A stretch of DNA of 49,776 nt. Origin: Streptomyces sp. NBRC 110028 (GTDB taxonomy: Bacteria > Actinomycetota > Actinomycetes > Streptomycetales > Streptomycetaceae). Positions 7,501 to 16,026 of the stretch are shown in pieces. The DNA lies in assembly GCF_001417735.1 (NCBI RefSeq), contig NZ_BBUZ01000052.1, positions 1 through 49,776 on the forward strand. The letters are read 5' to 3'. A program made the position numbers and the translations under genes. Below the pieces are notes generated by a model. That model worked only from the letters and a program-made list of their open reading frames with translations. It searched no databases and was not told the origin of the DNA. Each line of letters opens with the position of its first letter. Position 1 is the first letter of the stretch.

Positions 7501-8201
7501 TGGGCACCGGAACGCGTCACCCGTCACGTTCCCTGGTCGTGAGGCTGGCCGTCGTCGCGACCGCCGCCGCGGGCACCCTCAGCGCCCACGCCGCCACCCC
7601 GGCGCAAGCCGCGGCGCCGGCGGCCTGCAACGGGTACGTCGGGCTCACCTTCGACGACGGCCCGTCCGGCAGCACCTCCGCCCTGCTCGACGCGCTCAAG
7701 CAGAACGGGCTGCGGGCCACGATGTTCAACGAGGGCCAGTACGCCGCCGCCAACCCGTCCCAGGTACGGGCCCAGGTCACCGCGGGCATGTGGGTCGCCA
7801 ACCACAGCTACACCCACCCGCATCTGACCCAGCAGAGCCAGGCGCAGGTCGACTCGGAGATCTCCCGGACGCAAACGGCCATCGCGAACGCGGGCGGCGG
7901 CACGCCGAAGCTGTTCCGGCCGCCGTACGGGGAGACCAACGCGACGGTGAAGTCGGTCGCGGCCAAGTATGGCCTGACCCAGATCATCTGGGACGTCGAC
8001 TCACAGGACTGGAACAACGCCAGCACCGACGCGATCGTGCAGGCCGCAGGACGGCTCACCAACGGCCAGATCATCCTCATGCACGACTGGCCCGCCAACA
8101 CGCGCGCCGCGATCCCCCGTATCGCACAGGGCTTGGCCGGTCGCGGCCTCTGCGCCGGGATGATCTCACCCCAGACCGGCCGCGCCGTGGCCCCGGCCTG
8201 A
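7500..8201 (+). CDS. axeA: Secreted acetylxylan esterase (CE4 polysaccharide deacetylase)
   Basis: A 233-residue CE4 deacetylase that removes acetyl groups from xylan so that the xylanase can act. A signal peptide with cleavage near AQA (residues 35-37) is followed by the NodB domain: TFDDGPSG with catalytic/metal Asp52 and Asp53, metal ligands His102 and His106 in HSYTH, RPPYGE (140-145) and LMHDW with His195. It ends after the domain, without the binding module carried by S. lividans AxeA. It starts on the last base of the xylanase stop codon, so translation is coupled. Confidence 0.9.
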   Translation: MGTGTRHPSRSLVVRLAVVATAAAGTLSAHAATPAQAAAPAACNGYVGLTFDDGPSGSTSALLDALKQNGLRATMFNEGQYAAANPSQVRAQVTAGMWVANHSYTHPHLTQQSQAQVDSEISRTQTAIANAGGGTPKLFRPPYGETNATVKSVAAKYGLTQIIWDVDSQDWNNASTDAIVQAAGRLTNGQIILMHDWPANTRAAIPRIAQGLAGRGLCAGMISPQTGRAVAPA

Positions 8202-8242
8202 CAGCACCAGCACGCGCACGGCGGACGTTCGGAACAGCGAAA

Positions 8243-8274
8243 GCGGCGCCACCGGGAGAATCCGGTGGCGCCGC
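8243..8274 (+). terminator. Hairpin terminator after the xylan operon
   Basis: A perfect 13-bp stem (GCGGCGCCACCGG with its complement) closes a GAGAAT loop, followed by CCTTTCTTTC. It ends the xylanase/esterase transcript. Confidence 0.8.
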
Positions 8275-8407
8275 CCTTTCTTTCAGGACTCGGCGGTCAG
8301 TCCCTGATCTCTTCGGCGCACTTGGCATACCGCAGCAGCGGTCGGCAGGCCCCCGTCTCCGCGGGGCCTGCCGCCGTGCGCCCCGGCGCCAGAGGTCCGG
8401 CGGATCG

Positions 8408-8704
8408 TCAGGCCGCCGCCTTGGCGATGATGCCGTCCATCTCCTCCCGGCCGAAGGCGCGCAGGGTCGTGGTGCGGACGTTGCCCAAGCTGCTGAGCTG
8501 CAAGGATGCCGCGGTGGCGGTTTCGTCGTCGGGTGCCTCGATGGTGAAGACGACGTCGTACGGGCCGACTGTCCAGAGGAAGTCGAGGAGCTTCACCCCT
8601 TGCTTGTCCAGCGCCGCCTTGAACGCGTCGTAGCGCTTCGGGGTGTCCCGGTAGGCGCGGACTCCCTGCTCGGTCCAGTTCAGTAGCACGACGAATTTCG
8701 GCAT
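8408..8704 (-). CDS. GYD domain protein
   Basis: A 98-residue protein of the GYD family (alpha/beta barrel dimer). The family's characteristic run is seen as LDFLWTVGPYDVVFTIEAP around residues 40-58. Function is unknown; members are found in many soil bacteria and may act as small sensors or isomerase-like subunits. A GGAGG lies about ten bases upstream of the ATG. It is a single-gene unit with no obvious partner; the ~200 bases to the next gene hold nothing I can identify. Confidence 0.85.
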   Translation of the reverse strand: MPKFVVLLNWTEQGVRAYRDTPKRYDAFKAALDKQGVKLLDFLWTVGPYDVVFTIEAPDDETATAASLQLSSLGNVRTTTLRAFGREEMDGIIAKAAA

Positions 8705-8908
8705 GACCTTCACCTCCACGAAGGGGCACATCGCGAGGTCAATCGTCGACGTCAGGGGCGCCGACCGCCCGAGAGGCGCACCCATTCGGGTGGTACGCCG
8801 GGGCGCCCGCCGCCACCTCCGCCCGGGCGGGCTCATGGACCGCCGCGTCGGTCCTCCGGGCCCGCCGGATCACCCCGGGCCGATCAGCGGCGCCTCCACC
8901 TGAGCCGG

Positions 8909-9553
8909 TCAGCCGATGGGGTTGACGAAGGTGCCGGGGTGGGTGGCACCGCGCTGGTCGACGAGGCTGTCGTTCTCCCAGGGCCACTCGACCTTGAGGG
9001 ACTCGGTCTCGTCGGGCGGAGTGATCTCGACCCGGGCCGGCTGGTAGAAGCCCTCTTCCTCCTTGGTGAAGGCGAGGTTCAGGGTGAACTCGGTGCTCTG
9101 GCCGGCCTCCACCTCCACGGGGCTCCCCTTCTGCGAGGAGCGGGCCAGGGACCAGCGCTCGCCGCCGTTGATCGAGGTCAGGTCCACACCGGGGAAGCCG
9201 CTGAGCTTGCAGGAGCTGGTGCCCTTGTTCATCAGGACGATGGTGGCCGTCGCCGACCCGTCCGCGCCCTCGTCCGGGACCGGGAGCGCGTCCTCGCCCG
9301 TGGCGAAGGCGGCTTCCAGGTTTTCGGTGCGGCAGCGCTCGACGCCCGCGTGCGCCCTGCCGCTGCCTTCGGCGGCGCCCTGCCCGCTGCCCGACCCCGC
9401 CGGGGCCGTGTCGGCCTGGCCCGCGGACTGCGCGCCGCCGGTCTCCGAGCCGTTGCAGGCCGTCAGGGTCAGGGCGGCGGCCGCGGTCAGGGCCGCGGCG
9501 GCGACGCGGAGGGTGCGACGGCGGGCGGTGCGGGCAGTGGTGTCGGAGCGCAT
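8909..9553 (-). CDS. DUF4232 lipoprotein
   Basis: A 214-residue exported lipoprotein. The basic N-terminus and hydrophobic stretch end in the lipobox LTAC (Cys about residue 33), followed by a low-complexity Gly/Ser/Ala linker. The globular domain (about residue 70 to the end) is a DUF4232 beta-sandwich with two Cys (in ERCRTEN and SSCKLSGFPG) that probably form a disulfide, as usual for this family. It sits on the outer face of the membrane; its ligand is unknown. It lies downstream of the receptor-like kinase on the same strand with a 143-base gap, so it may have its own promoter. Confidence 0.85.
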   Translation of the reverse strand: MRSDTTARTARRRTLRVAAAALTAAAALTLTACNGSETGGAQSAGQADTAPAGSGSGQGAAEGSGRAHAGVERCRTENLEAAFATGEDALPVPDEGADGSATATIVLMNKGTSSCKLSGFPGVDLTSINGGERWSLARSSQKGSPVEVEAGQSTEFTLNLAFTKEEEGFYQPARVEITPPDETESLKVEWPWENDSLVDQRGATHPGTFVNPIG

Positions 9554-9696
9554 TTTCGGGTCCCCCGGAGAGGTCGGTGTCGTGGTCCGTTCGGTACGAC
9601 AACAACTCTCGCCGGGGCCACTACCGCAACACTGCCACCCGGCTGACTTCCGGCTAACACGCCTGTGCCCAGGGAACGGACGCCAAGGGGAAGCCC

Positions 9697-11268
9697 TCAG
9701 CGCGTGACCAGCACGCTCACTTCCAGGGCGCCCTTGTTGTCGTCCAGGCAGGTGTCGCCGTCGTTGATCCGCAGCTCCAGGGTGCCCGCGTGGGCGGCCC
9801 GGAACGTCCACTCGCGGCCCGCGCGGTGGCTCGGCAGGCTCTTGGGATTCCCCGAGAAGCGGCCCAGGAGGGTGCCGAACCGGGATCCGGAGTCGACCTT
9901 GCAGCCCCAGGCGCCCCGCAGGGATTCGTCGTCGGCGGCCGTGTGCCCGAGGGGGCCCACCTCCGGCAGGGAGCCGGAGTCCACCGTCCAGGTGCCGGTG
10001 GAGTAGCGCACCGTCACCGCGTCGCCCTTGCGGAGCGGGGTCCGCGTCGCGCGCTGCCAGCCCTCGGTCGACTGGACGCTCAGCTTCGTGGTCGTGGTGA
10101 CCGGGGCGGCCGGGGTGGGCTCATCGGTCGACGCGGCGCTCCCGGGGCCGAACGGCGGCGCGTCCGTCACCACCAGGAAGACCCCGGTGGCCAGGGCGGA
10201 CACCAGCCCCACCGCCACCGGCCACCACCACCTCACCCCGCGGCGCGGGGGCGCCGCGGCGGGTATGCGGTCCACGACGGTCGGCTCCGCGCCGGCGACG
10301 GTCGGCTCCGCGCCGACGAGGGTCGGCTCGGCGCCCAGGGCGCGGATGCTCGTCTGCGTCGCGGCCTCCGCCAGGGAATGGGGCACCCGTACCGTCGTGG
10401 CGTGGATGCCCGCGTCGCCGGTGGGCGCCGGGACGGCCGGGCCGGGGGCGGAACCGTCCACGACGCTCCGCAGCGCCTCGCGCAGCTCGGCCACCGAGGG
10501 CCGCTGGTCCGGGGACTTGTGCAGCAGCGCCTCGATGACGGGCCGCAGCGGGCCGACCCGGTCCGGGATGTTGGGTGCCGCGAAGGTGACCGCGTGCAGT
10601 GCGGCGGCCTGGGTGGTGCGCTGGAACGGCGCCACCCCGGAGGCGACGGCGGACAGGGTCGCGCCCAGCGCCCACAGGTCGGACGGCGGGCCGACCTCGT
10701 CGGCGGTCAGCTGCTCGGGGGCCATGTAGCCGATGGAGCCGAGGAGTTCACCGGCCGTGGTGAGCGAGTCGTCGCCTTCCAGGGCGGCGATGCCGAAGTC
10801 GGTGAGGACGGCGTTGCCGTCCGGGCGCAGCAGCACGTTGGCGGGCTTGATGTCGCGGTGCAGCGCCCCGACGGCGTGCACGGCTTCGAGGGCGCTCAGC
10901 AGCTGGAGGCCGATGGCGGCGGTGCGCTGCGGGGACAGCGGACCGGTGGCCGCGAGGTGACGGTCGAGGGAGGGGCCGTCGATCAGCTCCATCGTGATCC
11001 ACAACCGGCCGTCGTACTCGACCAGATCGTGCACCCCGATCACATGGGGGTGGTGCACCCGGGCGACGGTGCGCGCCTCCCGCACCGCCCGGCGCAGCCG
11101 CCTGTGGTGCTCGTCGCCGTCGCTGTGGACGTGTAACTCCTTGACGGCGACCTCGCGCTCCAGCACCCGGTCCCGGGCACGCCAGACGGTGCCCATGCCG
11201 CCCCGGCCGAGCTGGTCCAGGAGCAGATAGCGTTCGGCGATCAGCCGTCCGTCCTCGGCGGATCTCAC
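9697..11268 (-). CDS. Receptor-like serine/threonine protein kinase with a lectin-like (LecA/PA-IL type) extracellular domain
   Basis: A 523-residue transmembrane kinase. The catalytic domain has the Gly loop GRGGMGTVW (21-29), Lys43 in VAVKEL, HRDIKPAN (Asp139), DFG (Asp157) and APE (183-185). A juxtamembrane region carries three GAEPT repeats (about 312-330), good phosphorylation or FHA-docking sites. One membrane helix (347-367) leads to an outer domain of about 130 residues whose end, AGTLELRINDGDTCLDDNKG, resembles the calcium/sugar site of PA-IL (LecA) galactose-binding lectins. The start chosen is a GTG with AGGGGAG five bases upstream; longer in-frame starts would run into the divergent methyltransferase. 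It is not PknB: PASTA repeats are absent. Confidence 0.88.
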   Translation of the reverse strand: MRSAEDGRLIAERYLLLDQLGRGGMGTVWRARDRVLEREVAVKELHVHSDGDEHHRRLRRAVREARTVARVHHPHVIGVHDLVEYDGRLWITMELIDGPSLDRHLAATGPLSPQRTAAIGLQLLSALEAVHAVGALHRDIKPANVLLRPDGNAVLTDFGIAALEGDDSLTTAGELLGSIGYMAPEQLTADEVGPPSDLWALGATLSAVASGVAPFQRTTQAAALHAVTFAAPNIPDRVGPLRPVIEALLHKSPDQRPSVAELREALRSVVDGSAPGPAVPAPTGDAGIHATTVRVPHSLAEAATQTSIRALGAEPTLVGAEPTVAGAEPTVVDRIPAAAPPRRGVRWWWPVAVGLVSALATGVFLVVTDAPPFGPGSAASTDEPTPAAPVTTTTKLSVQSTEGWQRATRTPLRKGDAVTVRYSTGTWTVDSGSLPEVGPLGHTAADDESLRGAWGCKVDSGSRFGTLLGRFSGNPKSLPSHRAGREWTFRAAHAGTLELRINDGDTCLDDNKGALEVSVLVTR

Positions 11269-11401
11269 TCGGTCTCCCCTGTCTCTCCCCCCGGCCCCGG
11301 CCGTACGCGCGGGGATCGATGCGGCGAGCATAGCGGGACCGTTGTCGTACTCGTGCGGCTGATCGAACCGGCCGGCGCCTTCGGCGGGTCGCGGGTGTTC
11401 A

Positions 11402-12247
11402 ATGGACCGCATGGCGGACGACAACGGGTGGCGCGTCGAGCTGAGCGGGGTCCCGGAGACCCTGCTGTGGAACCTTTACATGCGCGCGCACGAGGCGCGG
11501 CGGCCACGGCCGGTGCTGGCGGATCCCAAGGCCGTGGAGCTGGTCGACCGCATCGACTACCCCTTCGAGGAGACCTTCGGGCCACCCGGTCCGCTGCTCG
11601 CGCAGGGGCACGCGCTGCGGGTGCGGACCTTCGACGACGCCGTACGGGACTTCCTCGCCTCCCACCCGGACGGCACCGTCGTCGCGCTCGCCGAGGGGTT
11701 GGAGACCCAGTACTGGCGGGTGGACAACGGACGGGCCCGCTGGCTGTGCGTCGAGCTGCCGGAGACCGCCGCGGTGCGGCGCGCCCTGCTGCCGGACGAC
11801 GAGCGGCGGCGCACCCTCGCCCGGTCGGCGCTCGACCTGTCGTGGCGGGAGGAGGTCGATCCCTCCCGCGGGGTGCTGATCACCGCGCAGGGGCTGCTGA
11901 TGTATCTGCGGCCCACCGAGGTACGGGACCTGATCGCCGGATGCGCGGAGGGGTTCCCGGGCGGGGCGCTGGTCTTCGACGCGGTGCCCCGCTGGTTCAG
12001 CGCGCGCACGATGCGCGGCGAGCTGCGCACCGCGCGGGGGTACCGGCCGCCGCCCATGCCGTGGGGCATGGACGCGGGTGAGCTGGCGAAGGTCCGCGGC
12101 GCCCATCCGCGCGTGGCCGAGGTGCGGGAGCTGCCGCCGCCGCGCGGGCGGGGGCTGTACCACGGGGCGCTGGTGCCGGTGCTGCGGCGGCTGCCCGCCG
12201 TACGGAATCTGCGCCCCACGATGACCGCGATCGCCCGCTTCGGCTGA
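11402..12247 (+). CDS. Class I SAM methyltransferase of the leucine carboxyl methyltransferase (LCM/PPM1) family
   Basis: A 281-residue methyltransferase. Family hallmarks are LLWNLYMRAHEARR near the N-terminus, the LADPKAVELVDRIDY segment, AEGLETQYWRVDN (the SAM-site turn) and the LITAQGLLMYL strand. In actinobacteria these enzymes methylate small molecules, often in polyketide or other secondary metabolism, but no such cluster is here, so the substrate is unknown. It is divergent from the receptor kinase, with about 130 bases shared as promoter region. A second ATG three codons downstream is possible; no clear ribosome binding site is seen. Confidence 0.82.
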   Translation: MDRMADDNGWRVELSGVPETLLWNLYMRAHEARRPRPVLADPKAVELVDRIDYPFEETFGPPGPLLAQGHALRVRTFDDAVRDFLASHPDGTVVALAEGLETQYWRVDNGRARWLCVELPETAAVRRALLPDDERRRTLARSALDLSWREEVDPSRGVLITAQGLLMYLRPTEVRDLIAGCAEGFPGGALVFDAVPRWFSARTMRGELRTARGYRPPPMPWGMDAGELAKVRGAHPRVAEVRELPPPRGRGLYHGALVPVLRRLPAVRNLRPTMTAIARFG

Positions 12248-12397
12248 GTGGCTGGTTTTCTCACCGATCTCCACTGATCGCCGAGTCAGTCCTCATCTCA
12301 TCACCTGGCGGAAATTCGGGCGCGTAGAGGGCCATAAGGGCGCATACCCCGCCCGCGTCCATTGCGCTTATCTCAACACCTCCGTAGCGTGTCGGCC

Positions 12398-13291
12398 ATG
12401 CGGCAAGAGTTCGACGTCGCGGCGCGCGTCCGTCAGGTGATCGACGAAGCGGGCTGCAGCCAGCGGGAGTTCGCGCGGCGTGTGGTGATGGACCCCTCCA
12501 AGCTGTCCCGCTCGCTCGGCGGCACCCGCCGTTTCACCGTCGCCGAACTGGCCCGCATCGCCGACGCGGGCCGGGTCGACGCCGGGTGGCTGCTCGGCAC
12601 CGCCGGACCCGGCGAACCCGCCGCCGGCGCCCCCGAACCGGCCGCCCGCCCCTCACCCCCCGAGGGCGGGCGGCCCCTCCAGATCGTGCGCGAGACGGTC
12701 CGGCTCATCGCCGAGCACGGCTTCCACTCCGTACGCGTCGCCGACATCGCCGCCGCCTGCGACACCAGCACCGCCGCCATCCACTACCACTTCCCCGGCC
12801 GCGCCGAATTACTGGAAGCCGCCGTGCGCTGGTGCATGGACGAGGACACCATGCGCCGCGCCGCCCGCCTCGCGGACGCCGACGACGCCCTGGAGGAGCT
12901 GCGTCAGCTCATCGACCTCCAGGTCCCGGACAGCACCCAGCAGCGCCACCAGTGGCTGGTGTGGATGGACCTGTGGGCCGAGGCCGCGCGCTCGACCGCC
13001 ATCGGACAACTGCACGCCGCGTTCTACCGGGAGTGGCGGCGCACCATCGCCGAGGTGATCCGGCGCGGTATCGCCCAGGGCGTCTTCCGCGACGTGGACC
13101 CGGAGTTCGGCGCCCTGCGGCTCACCGCGCTGATCGACGGCTTCGCCACCCAGGTGGTCGCCACCGCGCCCGGTGAGGGCGGTACGAGCGCGGAGCACAT
13201 GCGCGCCGCCTGCCTCGCCTACGTCGACACGGAGCTGTCCGCACGGCCCCCTCACCGTCCCGGCGAAACCCGTTCATCCCCGTTCCCGTAG
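12398..13291 (+). CDS. Dual-HTH regulator: XRE-type domain fused to a TetR-type repressor
   Basis: A 297-residue protein with two DNA-binding domains. Residues about 5-65 form an XRE-like helix-turn-helix (CSQREFARRV, then DPSKLSRSLGG). A Pro/Ala linker follows. From about residue 90 it is a normal TetR regulator: HGFHSVRVADIAAACDTS and AIHYHFPGRAELLEAAV, then an all-helical ligand domain. It is 33 bases upstream of the carnitine genes on the same strand, so it most likely controls this operon and itself. A GTG three codons upstream is an alternative start; neither start has a clear ribosome binding site, so the mRNA could be leaderless. Confidence 0.85.
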   Translation: MRQEFDVAARVRQVIDEAGCSQREFARRVVMDPSKLSRSLGGTRRFTVAELARIADAGRVDAGWLLGTAGPGEPAAGAPEPAARPSPPEGGRPLQIVRETVRLIAEHGFHSVRVADIAAACDTSTAAIHYHFPGRAELLEAAVRWCMDEDTMRRAARLADADDALEELRQLIDLQVPDSTQQRHQWLVWMDLWAEAARSTAIGQLHAAFYREWRRTIAEVIRRGIAQGVFRDVDPEFGALRLTALIDGFATQVVATAPGEGGTSAEHMRAACLAYVDTELSARPPHRPGETRSSPFP

Positions 13292-13324
13292 CTACGGAGC
13301 AGTCGCAGAAGACGGAGAAACCCC

Positions 13325-14218
13325 ATGCCCATGAATGACAGCGTCATCATCACCTGCGCTCTCACCGGGGCCGGTGACACCGTGGCCCGCAGCCCCCACG
13401 TCCCCGTCACCCCCGAGCAGATAGCCCGCTCCGCCGTCGAGGCCGCGGAGGCCGGGGCGGCCGTGGTCCACATCCACGTACGCGACCCCGAGACCGGTGC
13501 CCCCGCCCGCGATCCGCGGCTGTACCGCGAGGTCGTGGAGCGGGTGAAGGAGACCGGCACCGACGTCGTGATCAACCTCACCGCGGGCATGGGCGGCGAC
13601 CTGGTCATCGACCCCGAGGAACCGCTCACCCACCTCCCCGGCACCGACCTGGTCAGCGGCCTGGACCGGCTTCCGCACGTCGAGGACCTGCTCCCCGACA
13701 TCTGCACCCTGGACTGCGGCTCGCTCAACTTCGGCGACGGCAGCAACCTCTACGTCTCCACCCCCGACATGCTGCGCGCCGGCGCGGCGCGCATCCAGGA
13801 GCTGGGCGTCCGCCCGGAACTGGAGATCTTCGACACCGGGCAGCTGTGGTTCGCCAAGCAGCTGCTGGCCGAGGGGCTGCTCGACGACCCGACCGTCTTC
13901 CAGCTGTGCATGGGCATCCCGTGGGGCGCCCCCGCCGAGCCGGGCGTCCTGGGGGCCATGGTCGACCTGCTGCCCGAGGGCGCGCAGTGGGCCAGCTTCG
14001 CCCTGGGCCGCATGCAGATGCCGTGGGTCGCCCAGTCCATCCTGCTCGGCGGCAACGTACGGGTGGGGCTGGAGGACAACCTGTACCTCAGCCGGGGCGT
14101 CAAGGCCACCAACGGCCAGCTGGTCGAGCGCGCCGTCCAGATCACCGAGCTGCTGGGCGCCACCGTCGCCACGCCCGACGAGGCCCGGCGGCGCCTGGGC
14201 CTCAAGCCGCGCTCGTAA
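13325..14218 (+). CDS. BKACE (DUF849) enzyme, probable 3-dehydrocarnitine cleavage enzyme
   Basis: A 297-residue beta-keto acid cleavage enzyme with a TIM-barrel fold. It uses zinc and acetyl-CoA to split a beta-keto acid. Zinc ligands His49 and His51 are in VVHIHVRDP; the conserved GLEDNLYLSRG near the C-terminus supplies the Glu. Substrate is inferred from context: with a carnitine-dehydrogenase-like gene and a thioesterase downstream, the likely reaction is 3-dehydrocarnitine + acetyl-CoA to acetoacetate + betainyl-CoA. GGAG stands seven bases before the ATG. Operon member between the regulator (33 bases) and the dehydrogenase (46 bases). Confidence 0.88.
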   Translation: MPMNDSVIITCALTGAGDTVARSPHVPVTPEQIARSAVEAAEAGAAVVHIHVRDPETGAPARDPRLYREVVERVKETGTDVVINLTAGMGGDLVIDPEEPLTHLPGTDLVSGLDRLPHVEDLLPDICTLDCGSLNFGDGSNLYVSTPDMLRAGAARIQELGVRPELEIFDTGQLWFAKQLLAEGLLDDPTVFQLCMGIPWGAPAEPGVLGAMVDLLPEGAQWASFALGRMQMPWVAQSILLGGNVRVGLEDNLYLSRGVKATNGQLVERAVQITELLGATVATPDEARRRLGLKPRS

Positions 14219-14264
14219 CCCCTCCCGGCCTGCCTGCCCCCCTCCTCACCTCCTTAGGACCCCC

Positions 14265-15242
14265 ATGCCCTCACCCCCTTGCGCCCCCGACCGTGTCCGC
14301 CGCGTCGCCTGTATCGGCGCGGGCGTCATCGGCGGCGGCTGGGTCGCCCACTTCCTCGCCCGCGGCTACGACGTCACCGCCTGGGACCCGGCACCGGACG
14401 CCGAGGTGAAGCTGCGCCGCCTCGTCGACGCCGCCTGGCCCGCCCTGGAGCAGATCGGCCTCGCCGAGGGCGCCTCACCGGACCGCCTCACCCTCGCCCC
14501 GACCCTCGAAGAGGCCGTTGCCGAGGCGGACTTCGTCCAGGAGAGCGCTCCCGAGAAGCTGGAGCTGAAGCGGAGCCTGCTGGCCCAGCTGGACGCGGCG
14601 GCCCCGGCGGGCGTCGTCATCGCGTCCTCCACCTCCGGCTATCCGATGACCGACATGCAGACCGAGGCCACCGGCCCCGGCCGCCTCCTCGTCGGCCACC
14701 CGTTCAACCCGCCGTACCTGATCCCGCTGGTCGAGGTCGTCGGCGGGGAGAAGACCGACCCGGCCGCCGTGGAATGGGCCTCCGCTTTCTACAAGGCGGC
14801 CGCCAAGTCCGTCATCACCATGGACCGCGAACTGCCCGGGTTCATCGCCAACCGCCTCCAGGAGGCGCTGTGGCGCGAGGCCCTGCACATGGTCGCGAAC
14901 GGTGAGGCCACCGTGAAGGACATCGACGACTCCATCACCGAAGGGCCCGGTCTGCGCTGGGCCTTCATGGGCCCGTGCCTGACGTTCGCCCTCGCGGGAG
15001 GCGAGGGCGGCATGGGGCATATGCTCGATCACTTCGGACCGTCACTGAAATCGCCATGGACGCGTCTCGAAGCCCCTGAGCTGGACGACTCGTTGCGTAC
15101 GGCCATGGTCGACGGATGTGACGAGGCGGCGGCCGGGCGGAGTATCGCCCAGCTCGTCGCGGAAAGGGACCAGGGCGTGATCAACGTCCTGCGGGCGACC
15201 GGCCGGTTGCCCGAGCAGCGCAACGAGGGAGGCGACAAGTGA
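14265..15242 (+). CDS. L-carnitine dehydrogenase (3-hydroxyacyl-CoA dehydrogenase family)
   Basis: A 325-residue NAD-dependent dehydrogenase. The Rossmann motif is VACIGAGVIGGGW at the N-terminus, with the acidic Asp of TAWDP binding the ribose. GHPFNPPYLIPLVEVVGG is the highly conserved active-site stretch with the catalytic His; PGFIANRLQEALWREAL begins the helical dimerisation half. Length and motifs fit L-carnitine 3-dehydrogenases (carnitine to 3-dehydrocarnitine) rather than lipid 3-hydroxyacyl-CoA dehydrogenases. In some proteobacteria this enzyme is fused to the thioesterase; here that is the next gene, with a 4-base GTGA overlap. Confidence 0.87.
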   Translation: MPSPPCAPDRVRRVACIGAGVIGGGWVAHFLARGYDVTAWDPAPDAEVKLRRLVDAAWPALEQIGLAEGASPDRLTLAPTLEEAVAEADFVQESAPEKLELKRSLLAQLDAAAPAGVVIASSTSGYPMTDMQTEATGPGRLLVGHPFNPPYLIPLVEVVGGEKTDPAAVEWASAFYKAAAKSVITMDRELPGFIANRLQEALWREALHMVANGEATVKDIDDSITEGPGLRWAFMGPCLTFALAGGEGGMGHMLDHFGPSLKSPWTRLEAPELDDSLRTAMVDGCDEAAAGRSIAQLVAERDQGVINVLRATGRLPEQRNEGGDK

Positions 15243-15712
15243 GCGACCAGCTCCCCCACTACCACCAGACCGTCCGACCGGAATGGATCGACTACAACGG
15301 TCATATGAGCGAGGCGTTCTACGTCCTCGTCTTCGGACACAGCACGGACGAGATGATGGTCGAGACCGGTCTCGACTCCGGGTACCGGGTGAAGACCGGC
15401 TGCTCCCTCTACACCGTCGAGACGCACCTACGCTATCTCCACGAAGTCGAGGAAGGCGCCGAGCTGACCATCCGCACCCGGGTGCTGGGCGTGGACGAGA
15501 AGAAGGTGCGGTTCTCCCACGAGATGTACGTGGGCGAGCCGGAGGGCGGCGAGCCGGTGGCCACCACCGAACTGCTCGCCCTCCACATCGACCAGAAGGA
15601 GGGCCACGCGGCGCCCTTCCCCGAGGAGATCCGCGAGCGGCTCACCTCCCTGGTCGAAAAGGCCCCCACGTGGGCGGGCCGCTCCATCGGCGCGGTGCCG
15701 GCGGCCGCCTAG
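15239..15712 (+). CDS. Hotdog-fold thioesterase, probable betainyl-CoA thioesterase
   Basis: A 157-residue 4-hydroxybenzoyl-CoA-type hotdog thioesterase. The active-site signature is WIDYNGHMSEAFYVLVF at residues 16-32, with Asp in the usual place before YNGHM, and the hotdog strands follow. In this operon it should release glycine betaine from betainyl-CoA, the last step of carnitine to betaine conversion. It starts on a GTG overlapping the dehydrogenase stop, so the two are coupled. Product betaine can serve as osmoprotectant or carbon/nitrogen source. Confidence 0.86.
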   Translation: MSDQLPHYHQTVRPEWIDYNGHMSEAFYVLVFGHSTDEMMVETGLDSGYRVKTGCSLYTVETHLRYLHEVEEGAELTIRTRVLGVDEKKVRFSHEMYVGEPEGGEPVATTELLALHIDQKEGHAAPFPEEIRERLTSLVEKAPTWAGRSIGAVPAAA

Positions 15713-15730
15713 GCGCGGCGCACGCAGAGA

Positions 15731-15770
15731 CGAGGGGGTCACGGGGCCGCACGGCCCGGTGACCCCCTCG
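15731..15770 (+). terminator. Long hairpin terminator after the carnitine operon
   Basis: A 12-bp perfect outer stem (CGAGGGGGTCAC and complement) continues, after one G-G mismatch, into a GGGCC/GGCCC inner stem with a GCAC loop. It begins 18 bases after the thioesterase stop. The ~255 bases from here to the next gene show nothing else recognisable. Confidence 0.8.
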
Positions 15771-16026
15771 ACGCGTTCAGGCCGCCAGATCACCACGGAG
15801 CGCGCCACGCTCGAAACGACCACGGCATTCCACCGATAGCCGCGAACCGGCGCCAGGGCCAGGACCAGGAGAACGCCGCTTCCTCTCGCATCGCCTGACC
15901 GAGGCGTTACGGGATGCCCTCCGGGTCGCGGAGAGCCGAGGCAGGCGCTTGCCCCGACCCGACGACGACGAGGCTTCCGGACGAGCCCGGACCGGCGGGT
16001 CGGGCCCGGGTTCCTAGACTTCCGTC

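Noticed and set aside
11402..12247. Methyltransferase plus neighbours as part of a secondary-metabolite cluster
   Set aside because: No PKS, NRPS, terpene or other scaffold-forming gene is found near it; the neighbours are a kinase and a carnitine operon.
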